This document shows positions 1 to 6,381 of a stretch of 8,880 nt of DNA, one piece after another (the stretch's first letter is position 1; each line of letters opens with the position of its first letter). The position numbers and the translations under genes are program-made. The stretch is from contig DATHII010000074.1 of assembly GCA_035316885.1 (NCBI GenBank), forward strand, positions 1-8,880, read 5' to 3'. The notes under the pieces were generated by a model. That model saw only the letters and a list, made by a program, of their open reading frames with translations. It was not told where the DNA came from and made no database searches. This DNA is from DASRTE01 sp035316885 (GTDB lineage Bacteria; Actinomycetota; Actinomycetes; Jiangellales; Jiangellaceae).

Positions 1-1
1 C

Positions 2-334
2 ACCGCGGGCGTGGGCAGACTCGCTGACGATGCACTCGTCGGCGAGTGGGCCGCGAGCCTGGAGGCAGCCGGACAAAAGGCCCTCCAGCAGGCCAAAGAC
101 CTTGACCCTGTTCCGCATCCGCTCGAAGTGGTGATCGGGTACGGCCGGGACTGGGACGGAGCCCTTGACGACATCGAGTGGCGAGACGGCGACATCCTCG
201 CGGTCGGCTCGAGCGCCGTCGGACTGGCGGCGCAGGTGTTCCTGGGATCTCGGGCCGCCAAGATCGTCCGGCACTCCCCGGTTCCCGTCGTGGTCGTTCC
301 GAGGGCAGCGGCGCAGGAGTTGGCCGGCCAGTGA
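2..334 (+). CDS. Universal stress protein (UspA family), 3' part only
   Basis: This is the C-terminal part of a UspA-fold protein; the reading frame is open to the left window edge, so the true start lies outside. A GTG at 11 is in frame, but starting there would lack the first beta strand of the fold, so I do not take it as the start. The end shows the family's nucleotide-binding region: a hydrophobic strand (DILAVGSS), a loop ending in LGS, then RHSPVPVVVVP, the usual final strand. The family loop is G-2x-G-9x-G(S/T). Here the spacing fits but the second glycine is alanine (GSSA-9x-GS), so ATP binding is uncertain. Usp proteins are cytoplasmic and respond to starvation, hypoxia or other stress. 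The stop codon overlaps the start of the decarboxylase gene by 4 bases, suggesting co-transcription and coupled translation. The family call is firm; the specific role is unknown. Confidence 0.85.
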   Translation, partial: TAGVGRLADDALVGEWAASLEAAGQKALQQAKDLDPVPHPLEVVIGYGRDWDGALDDIEWRDGDILAVGSSAVGLAAQVFLGSRAAKIVRHSPVPVVVVPRAAAQELAGQ

Positions 335-1596
335 CGGGTACCGACGACCTGGTCGGACTCTTCCCGCCCGGCACCTCGCTCGACGGTGACGGCACGCTCA
401 TGGTCGGTGGCTGCCGGCTGGACGACCTCGCGCATGAGTACGGCACGCCGGTCCTGGTGGTGGACGAGGTCGCGCTGCGGCAGCGGGCCCGCAGCTACCT
501 CGCGGCGCTGACCAGCCGCTGGTCGGACTCTCAGGTGGTCTTCGCGTCCAAGGCGTTCCCGTCGACCGCGGTCCAACGGGTGATGGTGGCCGAGGGGCTG
601 TGGATCGACGTGGCCGGAGGCGGTGAGATCGTCACCGCGCTGGCCGCTGGCGCCGATCCCGCCACCCTGGTGCTGCACGGCAACGCGAAGACCACCGAGG
701 AACTGCAGCTCGCGATCGACTCCGGTGTGGGCACCGTCGTCGTCGACAACACCGACGACATCGACCGGCTGGAGGCACTCGTCCCGAGCGGACGGACCCA
801 GGGTTGCCTGGTCCGGGTGATCCCAGGCGTGCAGGCCTCCACCCACGCGGCGCACGCCACCGGGCACGAGGGCTCGAAGTTCGGCCTCTCCCCGGCCGCC
901 GCACGCGAGGCGATCGTCCGGATCGAGGCGAGCGACCGGCTGCGGATGGACGGACTGCACACTCACGTCGGCTCGCAGATCATGGTCGCCGAGGAGCTCG
1001 CCGCAGCCGTTGCCCCGCTGGCCGCCCTCGGCCAGTACCCGGTCTACGACCTGGGCGGCGGTCTCGGCGCCCGGTACACCTACACCGACCGTCCGCCGAG
1101 CCTGGACACCTACCTCGACGCCCTCATCGGTGCGGCGAGCGAGCACCTGCCGGCCGAGGCGCGCATCCTCATCGAGCCGGGTCGCAGCATGGTGGCGAGC
1201 AACGCGGTCACCGTGTACACCGTCACGACGGTCAAGCCCGGCGCGACGACGTTCGTGGCCGTGGACGGCGGCATGGGCGACAACCTCGAGGTCTCCCTGG
1301 TCGATCAGCGCTTCGAGGCGACGATCGCGGACCGGGTCGGCGGCGGGACACCGGTCACCGTGGTCGGCCGGCACTGCGAGTCAGGGGACGTGCTCAGTGA
1401 GGGGGTTCCGCTGCGCGATGCGCGGGTCGGCGACCTGCTGGCCGTACCGGCGACCGGCGCGTACTGCTTCACCATGTCGAACAACTACAACGGCGCCCGC
1501 CGCATCCCGGTCGTCTTCGCGACCGACGGACGGTCCCGCCTCGTGGTCCGCCGGGAGAGGTGGGAGGAGCTGCTCGGGCGCGACGTGCCGGCGTGA
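331..1596 (+). CDS. PLP-dependent decarboxylase, diaminopimelate decarboxylase (LysA) family, with altered substrate motif
   Basis: The 421-residue product is a fold-type III PLP decarboxylase (alanine-racemase-like barrel plus C-terminal beta domain), about the usual LysA length. Visible signatures in order: FASKAF with the PLP lysine K74; HGNAK; THVGSQ around H212; the phosphate-binding loop GGGLG at 242-246; EPGRS with R285; VDGGMGDN at 311-318; CESGD at 349-353, contributed across the dimer; and GAY with Y378. LysA makes lysine and CO2 from meso-diaminopimelate. The segment that normally reads DNxRPxxY reads DNLEVSLV here (317-324), so the arginine and tyrosine that hold substrate in characterised LysA enzymes are Glu320 and Val324. 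The substrate may therefore differ, and I withhold the symbol lysA. The GTG start at 331 is chosen because the N-terminal FPPGT...GGCRLDDLAHEYGTP segment matches the family. AGGAG at 315-319 precedes it by 11 bases, inside the stress-protein gene. A longer frame back to 178 would overlap that gene widely. Confidence 0.9.
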   Translation: MTGTDDLVGLFPPGTSLDGDGTLMVGGCRLDDLAHEYGTPVLVVDEVALRQRARSYLAALTSRWSDSQVVFASKAFPSTAVQRVMVAEGLWIDVAGGGEIVTALAAGADPATLVLHGNAKTTEELQLAIDSGVGTVVVDNTDDIDRLEALVPSGRTQGCLVRVIPGVQASTHAAHATGHEGSKFGLSPAAAREAIVRIEASDRLRMDGLHTHVGSQIMVAEELAAAVAPLAALGQYPVYDLGGGLGARYTYTDRPPSLDTYLDALIGAASEHLPAEARILIEPGRSMVASNAVTVYTVTTVKPGATTFVAVDGGMGDNLEVSLVDQRFEATIADRVGGGTPVTVVGRHCESGDVLSEGVPLRDARVGDLLAVPATGAYCFTMSNNYNGARRIPVVFATDGRSRLVVRRERWEELLGRDVPA

Positions 1597-1612
1597 CCAT
1601 CCGATGCGCCGG

Positions 1613-2743
1613 TCAGTCCTGCGTTGCGGCCGCTGACCTATGCGCACTCTCGGCCCACAGCATGACGGCGACGATCACGACGAGCCCGGCGAGCTGCACG
1701 AATGCCGGCGTGACCCTTCCCAGCGGAACCGTTGCCAGCGCGGCCACCGCAACCGCGACCCTGGTGGCTGCCGGCCCGACATGGAGGACGCGGCGGAACT
1801 CGGCGTCGCCGGCAAAGAACAGCGCGATCCCGCCGCCGAGGGCGACCGCGCCACCCAGGCTCATCGGCTCGCCGGGGTGCGTGACCGCCTCGTGGATGCC
1901 GGCCGCCGCGACGACGATGCCCAAGAGCATGGGAATGTGCGCGTAGAAGTAGGCCCGGATCGCGAGCAGCGCACGCGGCCCAGGTTCGGCTCCGGCCAGC
2001 GCGTTCTCGGCCGCCTCGTCGTCACCGGAGAAGTAGGCCCACCACAGGGCTGCCGATAGCGCGAGGGCGAGGACGACCGCGCCCACCAACCCGGCGGTCA
2101 GATGCTCCGTGTCGACGCTCAGGCCGATTGCGATGACCGTCTCGCCCAGTGCCACGATCATCAGCAGGCCGTGCCGCTCGACGAAATGTCCCGCGTCGAG
2201 CACGAACTGCGGCGCCACCCCGAGGTAAGGCGTGACGACGTGCAGGGCGAACGCGGCCACCCACAGGGTGTACATCAGAGTGCCGTCGACCAGACCCGCC
2301 CCGACGACGAGCAGCGCGGCGGCCAGGTTGAACGGCGCCAGCCGCCTGACCCCGACCCGGGCACTTGACTGCGTGAGGAGTACCAGGTGGATGCAGACCA
2401 CCATCAGGTAACCGAGACCGAATACGAGGCCGGAGCCGTCGAACACGGTTGGGACGGCTACGGCGGCCACCAGGAAGCCGGCCATACCTGCGAGCAGGAG
2501 GAACTGTTGCAGAGGACGCCGAGGCGGCACCTGGTTGGTCAGCCACGCGTATCCGCCGTACATGTACCAGAGCACGCCGAAGACAAGGAAGACCCGCGCG
2601 CCGCCGGCCGGTGAGAGGTCGTGCTCGAGCAGCCCGGTGAGCTGGGTGATCGTGAAGACGAAGACGAGGTCGAAGAACAGCTCGAGGGTTGTCACGCGGG
2701 ACGCCGGCTGTGCTTCGGCGTCGCGCCAGCGGAACCGGACCAC
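1613..2743 (-). CDS. LtrA-family (low temperature requirement A) integral membrane protein
   Basis: The 376-residue, very hydrophobic protein has roughly ten predicted membrane segments and the LtrA signatures: LELFFDLVFVF at residues 20-30, HFVERHGLL at 186-194 and LGETVIAIG at 199-207. LtrA was named from a Listeria gene needed for growth in the cold; its biochemical activity is not established. Length is normal and the frame intact. The start is GTG at 2743. It lacks a Shine-Dalgarno sequence (GCCCCC lies directly before it), and a -10-like TAATTT sits 6 bases upstream, so the mRNA may be leaderless. A second GTG at 2740 and one at 2695, just before the conserved motif, are alternatives. 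The gene ends 16 bp from the decarboxylase gene, tail to tail, and is divergent from corA. The family call is firm and the function unknown. Confidence 0.9.
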   Translation of the reverse strand: MVRFRWRDAEAQPASRVTTLELFFDLVFVFTITQLTGLLEHDLSPAGGARVFLVFGVLWYMYGGYAWLTNQVPPRRPLQQFLLLAGMAGFLVAAVAVPTVFDGSGLVFGLGYLMVVCIHLVLLTQSSARVGVRRLAPFNLAAALLVVGAGLVDGTLMYTLWVAAFALHVVTPYLGVAPQFVLDAGHFVERHGLLMIVALGETVIAIGLSVDTEHLTAGLVGAVVLALALSAALWWAYFSGDDEAAENALAGAEPGPRALLAIRAYFYAHIPMLLGIVVAAAGIHEAVTHPGEPMSLGGAVALGGGIALFFAGDAEFRRVLHVGPAATRVAVAVAALATVPLGRVTPAFVQLAGLVVIVAVMLWAESAHRSAAATQD

Positions 2744-2749
2744 GGGGGC

Positions 2750-2755
2750 AAATTA
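2750..2755 (-). promoter_or_regulatory. Putative -10 box of a leaderless ltrA-family transcript
   Basis: On the minus strand the hexamer TAATTT fits the actinobacterial TANNNT -10 pattern. Its last base is 6 bases before the GTG at 2743, so transcription would start at or next to the first codon. This fits the absence of a ribosome site there. I see no convincing -35 about 17 bases upstream. The placement is inference from sequence only. Confidence 0.35.
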
Positions 2756-2764
2756 CGTCATCCC

Positions 2765-2808
2765 CGATGCTCGGACGGCGGCGTTCGCTGCCGGCGGAGA
2801 TAGCATCG
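2765..2808. repeat. 7-bp inverted repeat CGATGCT / AGCATCG with 30-bp spacer in a divergent promoter region
   Basis: CGATGCT at 2765-2771 is matched perfectly by AGCATCG at 2802-2808. The right arm overlaps TAGCAT (2801-2806), a possible corA -10 box of TANNNT type, and the left arm is about 10 bp upstream of the putative ltrA -10. The arms could be two operator half-sites shared by both genes, or chance. A 10-bp perfect palindrome, CGGCATGCCG (2816-2825), lies in the likely corA leader. Confidence 0.3.
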
Positions 2809-2842
2809 ACCGGCTCGGCATGCCGCTGCGCCTGACCTGCTC

Positions 2843-2849
2843 GGGGAGG
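2843..2849 (+). promoter_or_regulatory. Ribosome binding site that fixes the corA start
   Basis: GGGGAGG lies 8 bases before the ATG at 2858. An in-frame GTG at 2849 overlaps the last base of this site, so it cannot be served by it. The ATG at 2858 is therefore the likely start. Confidence 0.75.
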
Positions 2850-2857
2850 TGTCCACG

Positions 2858-3847
2858 ATGGCCGTCGTCGACTGGGCGTTGTATCGCGCCGGCACTCGCG
2901 AGACCGCGGCCACCTACGCGGAGGCCGTCGAGTCCGCCCGGCGGGAGGGCGGCTTTGTGTGGCTCGGCCTGCACGAGCCGGACGAGGAGCAGCTCGGCCG
3001 GGTCGCGGAGGAGTTCTCGCTTCATCCGCTGGCCGTCGAGGACGCAATCCACGCTCACCAGCGGCCCAAGCTCGACCGCTACGACGACACCCTCTTCGCG
3101 GTGTTCAAGACCGTGCGCTACGTGCCGCACGAGGCCGTCACCGAAACCAACGAGATCGTCGAGACCGGCGAGGTGATGGTGTTCGTCGGCGCCTGGTTCG
3201 TGGTCACGGTCCGACACGGTGAGCACGGCGGCCTGACCCGGGTACGCGAGCGGCTCGAAGCCGATCCGGACATGCTCTCGCACGGGCCGTCGGCCGTGCT
3301 CTACGCCGTGGCCGACAAGATCGTCGACGGCTATCTCGACGTAGCCGACCAGCTCGAGTCCGACATCAACGACATCGAGGAGCTCACCTTCCCCGACGTC
3401 CAGGGCCGCAACGTCGGCCACGTCTACCAGGTCAAGCGCGAGCTGCTGGAGCTGCGTCGCGCGGTCAATCCGCTGGCGCAGCCGCTACGGATGCTCGCCG
3501 GCAACCAGGTCGAGATCGTCGATCCGAAGGTGCGCGACTACTTCCGCGACGTCGAGGACCACCTGACCCGCGTACACGAGACGATCGCCGGCTACGACGA
3601 GCTGCTCACGTCGATGCTGCTGGCCAGCCTCGCCCAGGTATCGGTCGCCCAGAACGAGGACATGCGCCGGATCACGTCGTGGGCCGCGATCATCGCGGTG
3701 CCGACGGCCGTGGCGGGCATCTATGGCATGAACTTCGACTACATGCCGGAGCTGTCCTGGCGATACGGCTACCCACTGGTGCTGGCCCTGATCGTGATCG
3801 CCTGCGTGCTGCTCTACCGCGGGTTCAGGCGCAACGGCTGGCTGTAG
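2858..3847 (+). CDS. corA: CorA family magnesium/cobalt transport protein
   Basis: The 329-residue protein has the CorA layout: a large N-terminal cytoplasmic alpha/beta domain, a long helical stalk rich in charged residues, and two C-terminal membrane helices (about 268-288 and 303-322). The signature YGMNF (Y289, G290, M291, N292) ends the first helix and is followed by DYMPEL in the outer loop. In this family the GMN motif forms the ion-selecting mouth of a homopentameric channel in the cytoplasmic membrane, carrying Mg2+ and sometimes Co2+ or Ni2+. The protein ends in a short basic tail (RGFRRNGWL), as is usual. The ATG start is set by a GGGGAGG ribosome site. The gene is divergent from ltrA and converges on the YflT-like gene with a 7-bp gap, leaving no room for a classic terminator. 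No M-box-like leader is evident in the roughly 45 bases between the possible -10 (2801-2806) and the start. The frame is intact and the call is firm. Confidence 0.95.
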   Translation: MAVVDWALYRAGTRETAATYAEAVESARREGGFVWLGLHEPDEEQLGRVAEEFSLHPLAVEDAIHAHQRPKLDRYDDTLFAVFKTVRYVPHEAVTETNEIVETGEVMVFVGAWFVVTVRHGEHGGLTRVRERLEADPDMLSHGPSAVLYAVADKIVDGYLDVADQLESDINDIEELTFPDVQGRNVGHVYQVKRELLELRRAVNPLAQPLRMLAGNQVEIVDPKVRDYFRDVEDHLTRVHETIAGYDELLTSMLLASLAQVSVAQNEDMRRITSWAAIIAVPTAVAGIYGMNFDYMPELSWRYGYPLVLALIVIACVLLYRGFRRNGWL

Positions 3848-3854
3848 GGCGCGG

Positions 3855-4334
3855 TCAGGCGGTCGTGCCGCCACTGAGCGAGAGCTTCGCCAGCAGGTCG
3901 CGCGCCTGCTCGGCGTGCTGGTGCTGGCTGAAGATCTCGTAGTGGGCGGCGATCGTGACGCTCTGGGAGGTGAAGTCGCGCCGGCCCCCGGTGGCCGCGT
4001 ACCCGACCACAGCGAGGACCAGCATGAACAGAGCGCCCCACAGCACGCTGAACAGGATGATCTGGCCCCAGCCCTCGTCGGTGAACAGGCCGAGCAGCAG
4101 GCCGACGAACAGGCCCAGCCAGACACCGCTGGCCAGTCCGCCGAGGGCGGCTTTCGCCCAGGTCATGCGGCCGGTGACGCGCTCGATCTGGCGCAGGTCG
4201 GTGCCGACGATGGCCAGGTTCTCGACGGGGAACTTCTGGTCCGAGAGATGGTCGACGGCGCGCTGCGCGTCAGCGTAGGAGTCATAGGTGCCGACGCTCA
4301 GGCCGGTCGGAAGTCCTGGAACTGGGCTGGCCAT
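3855..4334 (-). CDS. YflT-like (general stress protein 17M-like) small membrane protein
   Basis: The 159-residue protein opens with a soluble segment typical of the family: GTYDSYADAQRAVDHLSD, then FPVENLAIVGTDLRQIERVTGR (about 15-56). Two glycine-rich membrane helices follow (about 62-85 and 90-114), then a short soluble tail containing AHYEIFSQHQHAEQARDLL. The N-terminal domain resembles the Bacillus sigma-B-controlled stress protein family; actinomycete versions with an added helix pair are common and their biochemistry is unknown. The ATG at 4334 has an excellent ribosome site, GAGGAGG (4347-4341 on the minus strand), 6 bases upstream. The 190-bp upstream gap holds TCAC-TAC-GTGA (4353-4363), GCCGCG-TG-CGCGGC (4371-4384) and the large nested palindrome at 4404-4487, so regulation from this gap is likely. 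I do not see a clear sigma-B-type promoter. The family call is good; a stress role is inferred from it. Confidence 0.85.
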   Translation of the reverse strand: MASPVPGLPTGLSVGTYDSYADAQRAVDHLSDQKFPVENLAIVGTDLRQIERVTGRMTWAKAALGGLASGVWLGLFVGLLLGLFTDEGWGQIILFSVLWGALFMLVLAVVGYAATGGRRDFTSQSVTIAAHYEIFSQHQHAEQARDLLAKLSLSGGTTA

Positions 4335-4352
4335 GGCCGTCCTCCTCGAAGA

Positions 4353-4363
4353 TCACTACGTGA
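4353..4363. repeat. Short inverted repeat TCAC-N3-GTGA upstream of the YflT-like gene
   Basis: TCAC and GTGA flank TAC, giving an 11-bp imperfect palindrome 18 bp before the start codon and 5 bp upstream of the ribosome site. It is a possible operator or leader element; chance is not excluded. Confidence 0.25.
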
Positions 4364-4370
4364 GCAGTCT

Positions 4371-4384
4371 GCCGCGTGCGCGGC
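4371..4384. repeat. 14-bp inverted repeat GCCGCG-TG-CGCGGC
   Basis: Two perfect 6-bp arms flank TG, 36 bp upstream of the YflT-like gene start and 19 bp from the large palindrome. A 2-base loop is too small for an RNA hairpin without opening a pair, so a dimeric protein site fits as well. In such GC-rich DNA it could be chance. Confidence 0.3.
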
Positions 4385-4403
4385 TCGGCCGCCACCGCGT
4401 CCG

Positions 4404-4487
4404 TTGATCACGTTCACCATGCTTGGCGACGGTTCACCAGGTTCCGGAACCTGGTGAACCGTCCACCAGGGTGGTGAACGTGATCAA
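4404..4487. repeat. 84-bp nested palindrome with four GTTCACCA half-sites spaced exactly 20 bp
   Basis: The outer arms TTGATCACGTTCACCA (4404-4419) and its exact reverse complement (4472-4487) enclose a perfect 36-bp palindrome (4428-4463, centre TTCCGGAA). Both share the same centre, between 4445 and 4446. The two 8-base stretches between inner and outer arms (4420-4427, 4464-4471) do not pair. GTTCACCA begins at 4412 and 4432 on the plus strand and occurs reversed (TGGTGAAC) at 4452 and 4472, a strict 20-bp step. TGATCA lies near each end. The element is 37 bp past the acyl-CoA dehydrogenase stop and 69 bp upstream of the YflT-like start. It could be a cooperative operator, a terminator hairpin without a U-tract, or a palindromic mobile repeat; the sequence alone does not decide. 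The structure itself is certain and the function open. Confidence 0.95.
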
Positions 4488-4524
4488 ATTCACGCGTGGG
4501 TGTGTGGGCTCGCGGAGCTCTCGG

Positions 4525-5724
4525 TCAGCCGCGCAGGGCGTACTCCTCGAGCAGGCGGCGCCCGATGATCATGCGCTGGATGTCGGCCGTACCCTCACCG
4601 ATGAGCAGCATGGGCGCGTCCCGGTAGAGGCGCTCGATCTCGTACTCCTTCGAGTACCCGTATCCGCCGTGGATGCGGAACGAGTCCTCGACCACCTCCT
4701 TGCAGTACTCGCTGGCCAGGTACTTGGCCATGCCTGCCTCGAGGTCGTTCCGCTGCCCGGAGTCCTTCGTCCGGGCGGCGCTGACCATCATCTGGTGCGC
4801 CGCCTCGACCTTGACCGCCATGTCGGCCAGCCGGAACTGCACCGCTTGGTGCTCGGCGATCTTCTTGCCGAAGGTCTCGCGCTGCTGTGCGTACGCTGCG
4901 GCGAGCTCGAAGGCGCGCAGCGCTACGCCGCAACCCCGGGCTGCGACGTTGACGCGGCCCACCTCGACGCCATCCATCATCTGGTAGAAGCCGCGGCCAG
5001 GCTCCCCTCCGAGAACGGCGTCCGCGTCGACGCGGTAGCCGTCGAAGACCATCTCCGTGGTGTCGACGCCCTTGTACCCCATCTTGTCGATCTTGCCCGG
5101 GATGGTGAGACCCGGCGCGACCGCACCGAAGCCGGGCTCCTTCTCGACCAGGAACGTAGTCATGTTCCGGTAGACCGAGTCGGCGCCCTCGTCAGTCTTC
5201 ACCAGCACGGCGACCAGGTTCGACGACCCTCCGTTCGTCAACCACATCTTCTGGCCGTCGATGCGGTAGCCACCGTCGTCGAGCCGGGTCGCCTTGGTGC
5301 GGATGGCGGCGACGTCCGACCCGCAGCCGGGCTCGGACATCGAGAATGCACCGCGCACCTCGCCGGTCGCCATCCGGGGCAGCAGGCGCTGCCGCTGCTC
5401 GTCCGTACCGTGCTGCACGAGCATCCAGGCGACGATGAAATGCGTGTTGACGATCCCCGACACGCTCATCCAGCCGCGGGCGAGCTCCTCTACGGCGAGG
5501 GCGTACGTGAGCAGCGACTCGCCCAGGCCGCCGTACTCCTCCGGGATCGTGATGCCGAACAGGCCGAGCTCCTTGAGGCCCTCGACGATCTGCGTCGGGT
5601 ACTCGTCGGCGTGCTCGAGGTCGGTCGCGACCGGCAGGATCTCCTTGTCGACGAACGACCGGACCGTGGCGACGATCTCGGTCTGGACGTCGGACAGTCC
5701 GTCGGTGCGGGCTAGGCGGCCCAT
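4525..5724 (-). CDS. Acyl-CoA dehydrogenase
   Basis: The 399-residue flavoprotein is full-length for the family. Visible features: an N-terminal helical domain; FSMSEPGCGSD, a flavin- and substrate-contact loop of the beta domain; MWLTNG; RETFGKKIAEHQAVQF, the FAD-contact segment of the C-terminal domain; GGYGYSKEYEIERLYRDA; and IGEGTADIQ, in which E377 is at the usual position of the catalytic base. The enzyme oxidises an acyl-CoA to the 2,3-enoyl-CoA and passes electrons to electron-transfer flavoprotein. It resembles dehydrogenases that act on short or branched acyl-CoAs in actinomycetes, but isovaleryl-, isobutyryl-, butyryl- and methylsuccinyl-CoA cannot be told apart by eye. The ATG at 5724 is chosen because GGGAG lies 7 bases upstream and family homology begins at once (MGRLARTDGLSDVQ). 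A longer frame to 6108 would run through the HNH gene. The malyl-CoA lyase-like gene upstream on the same strand supports a role in acyl-CoA turnover. Confidence 0.95.
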   Translation of the reverse strand: MGRLARTDGLSDVQTEIVATVRSFVDKEILPVATDLEHADEYPTQIVEGLKELGLFGITIPEEYGGLGESLLTYALAVEELARGWMSVSGIVNTHFIVAWMLVQHGTDEQRQRLLPRMATGEVRGAFSMSEPGCGSDVAAIRTKATRLDDGGYRIDGQKMWLTNGGSSNLVAVLVKTDEGADSVYRNMTTFLVEKEPGFGAVAPGLTIPGKIDKMGYKGVDTTEMVFDGYRVDADAVLGGEPGRGFYQMMDGVEVGRVNVAARGCGVALRAFELAAAYAQQRETFGKKIAEHQAVQFRLADMAVKVEAAHQMMVSAARTKDSGQRNDLEAGMAKYLASEYCKEVVEDSFRIHGGYGYSKEYEIERLYRDAPMLLIGEGTADIQRMIIGRRLLEEYALRG

Positions 5725-5833
5725 CCGTCGGCTCCCTTCGAAGGCACCCTGTACCCGCGAGTATCGGCCGTCGCCGGGCGCGGCGTCACCGTGAACGTCC
5801 TCACACCGGGGCGCACAGCGCCTGGGCCCGCGG

Positions 5834-6340
5834 TCAAGCCGTCGCCGCGACCAGCCAGGCGGGCAGACGTTCGGCAGCGGTGACGCCGATGGCGAGCACC
5901 AGTGCCGTCTGCGCCTTGGGCTCGTACGGTCGCACGAGCATGCGCATGCCGGCCTCGTCGGGGGTGCGGTTCGCCTTGACCTGGTTGCACGGAATGCACG
6001 CGCCGACCGTGTTGTGCCAACTGCGGGCTGCGCCACCCCTGGACACGGGCAACAGGTGATCGACCGTGCTGGCCCTCCGGTCGCAGTATGCGCAGCGGTG
6101 GTGGTCACGGTCGAGGACCCCGCGGCGTGACCACGGCAGCTTGCGCCGATAGGGCACCCGGACGAACTTCAACAGCCGAACCACCAACGGGGTGGGCAGT
6201 TGCCGGCTGGGCGACCGGATGACGCGCTCGTCGTCGGCGTGTTCCATGACGGCCTTCTCGGTGAGGACAAGCACGACCGCGCGCCGGACCGACACCACGG
6301 CGAGCGGCTCGTAGGAGGCGTTGAGCACGAGCGTCTGCAT
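5834..6340 (-). CDS. HNH endonuclease domain protein (actinobacterial MxTLVLN type)
   Basis: The 168-residue protein starts with MQTLVLNASYEPLAVVSVRRAVVL, characteristic of a small HNH family found in nearly every actinomycete, and carries a zinc-supported HNH fold: CAYC (C83, C86), STVDH with D94 and H95, an asparagine at 110, then CIPCN (C115, C118, N119) and K122. The four cysteines should bind a structural zinc and the His/Asn residues a catalytic metal. All key residues are present, so nuclease activity is possible, but the cellular target is unknown. Nothing here suggests a toxin, intron or restriction system: no partner gene is nearby. The ATG at 6340 has GGGAGGAGG upstream (8-base spacing). 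A 157-bp gap upstream holds a -10-like TACAGT and a GTGA-N6-TCAC site; 109 bp separate it from the acyl-CoA dehydrogenase gene downstream. Confidence 0.88.
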   Translation of the reverse strand: MQTLVLNASYEPLAVVSVRRAVVLVLTEKAVMEHADDERVIRSPSRQLPTPLVVRLLKFVRVPYRRKLPWSRRGVLDRDHHRCAYCDRRASTVDHLLPVSRGGAARSWHNTVGACIPCNQVKANRTPDEAGMRMLVRPYEPKAQTALVLAIGVTAAERLPAWLVAATA

Positions 6341-6374
6341 CGGCGCGCCTCCTCCCTGCGTTGTCCCTGGCAGA

Positions 6375-6380
6375 ACTGTA
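6375..6380 (-). promoter_or_regulatory. Putative -10 box for the HNH gene
   Basis: TACAGT on the minus strand fits TANNNT and lies 34 bases upstream of the ATG at 6340, giving a leader of about 28 bases that holds the GGGAGGAGG ribosome site. No good -35 is seen at 16-18 bases; CTGACG is 22 bases away. The call is tentative. Confidence 0.3.
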
Positions 6381-6381
6381 A

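Noticed and set aside
178..330. Upstream extension of the decarboxylase frame
   Set aside because: It would overlap the universal stress protein by 157 bases and adds an arginine- and glycine-rich stretch without homology. The GTG at 331 fits the family N-terminus.
4396..4497. CGCGT direct repeats (4396-4400 and 4493-4497) as a target-site duplication of the palindrome
   Set aside because: They are not adjacent to the palindrome ends (3 and 5 bases away), and a 5-mer of this composition is very frequent here.
4423..5715. A 430-codon open frame on the plus strand
   Set aside because: It lies antisense to the acyl-CoA dehydrogenase gene, which has clear family motifs. Long antisense frames are expected in DNA this GC-rich, and its protein shows no recognisable domain.
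5810..5822. GGCGC-ACA-GCGCC as terminator of the HNH gene
   Set aside because: The stem is only 5 bp with a 3-base loop and no U-tract, which is expected by chance in this base composition.
5725..6108. N-terminal extension of the acyl-CoA dehydrogenase frame
   Set aside because: The extra 128 residues overlap the HNH gene out of frame and have no domain. A ribosome site directly before 5724 supports the shorter form.
5834..6340. HNH protein as a defence, toxin or homing nuclease
   Set aside because: It belongs to a widespread chromosomal actinobacterial HNH family, and there is no intron, methylase, antitoxin or mobile element around it.
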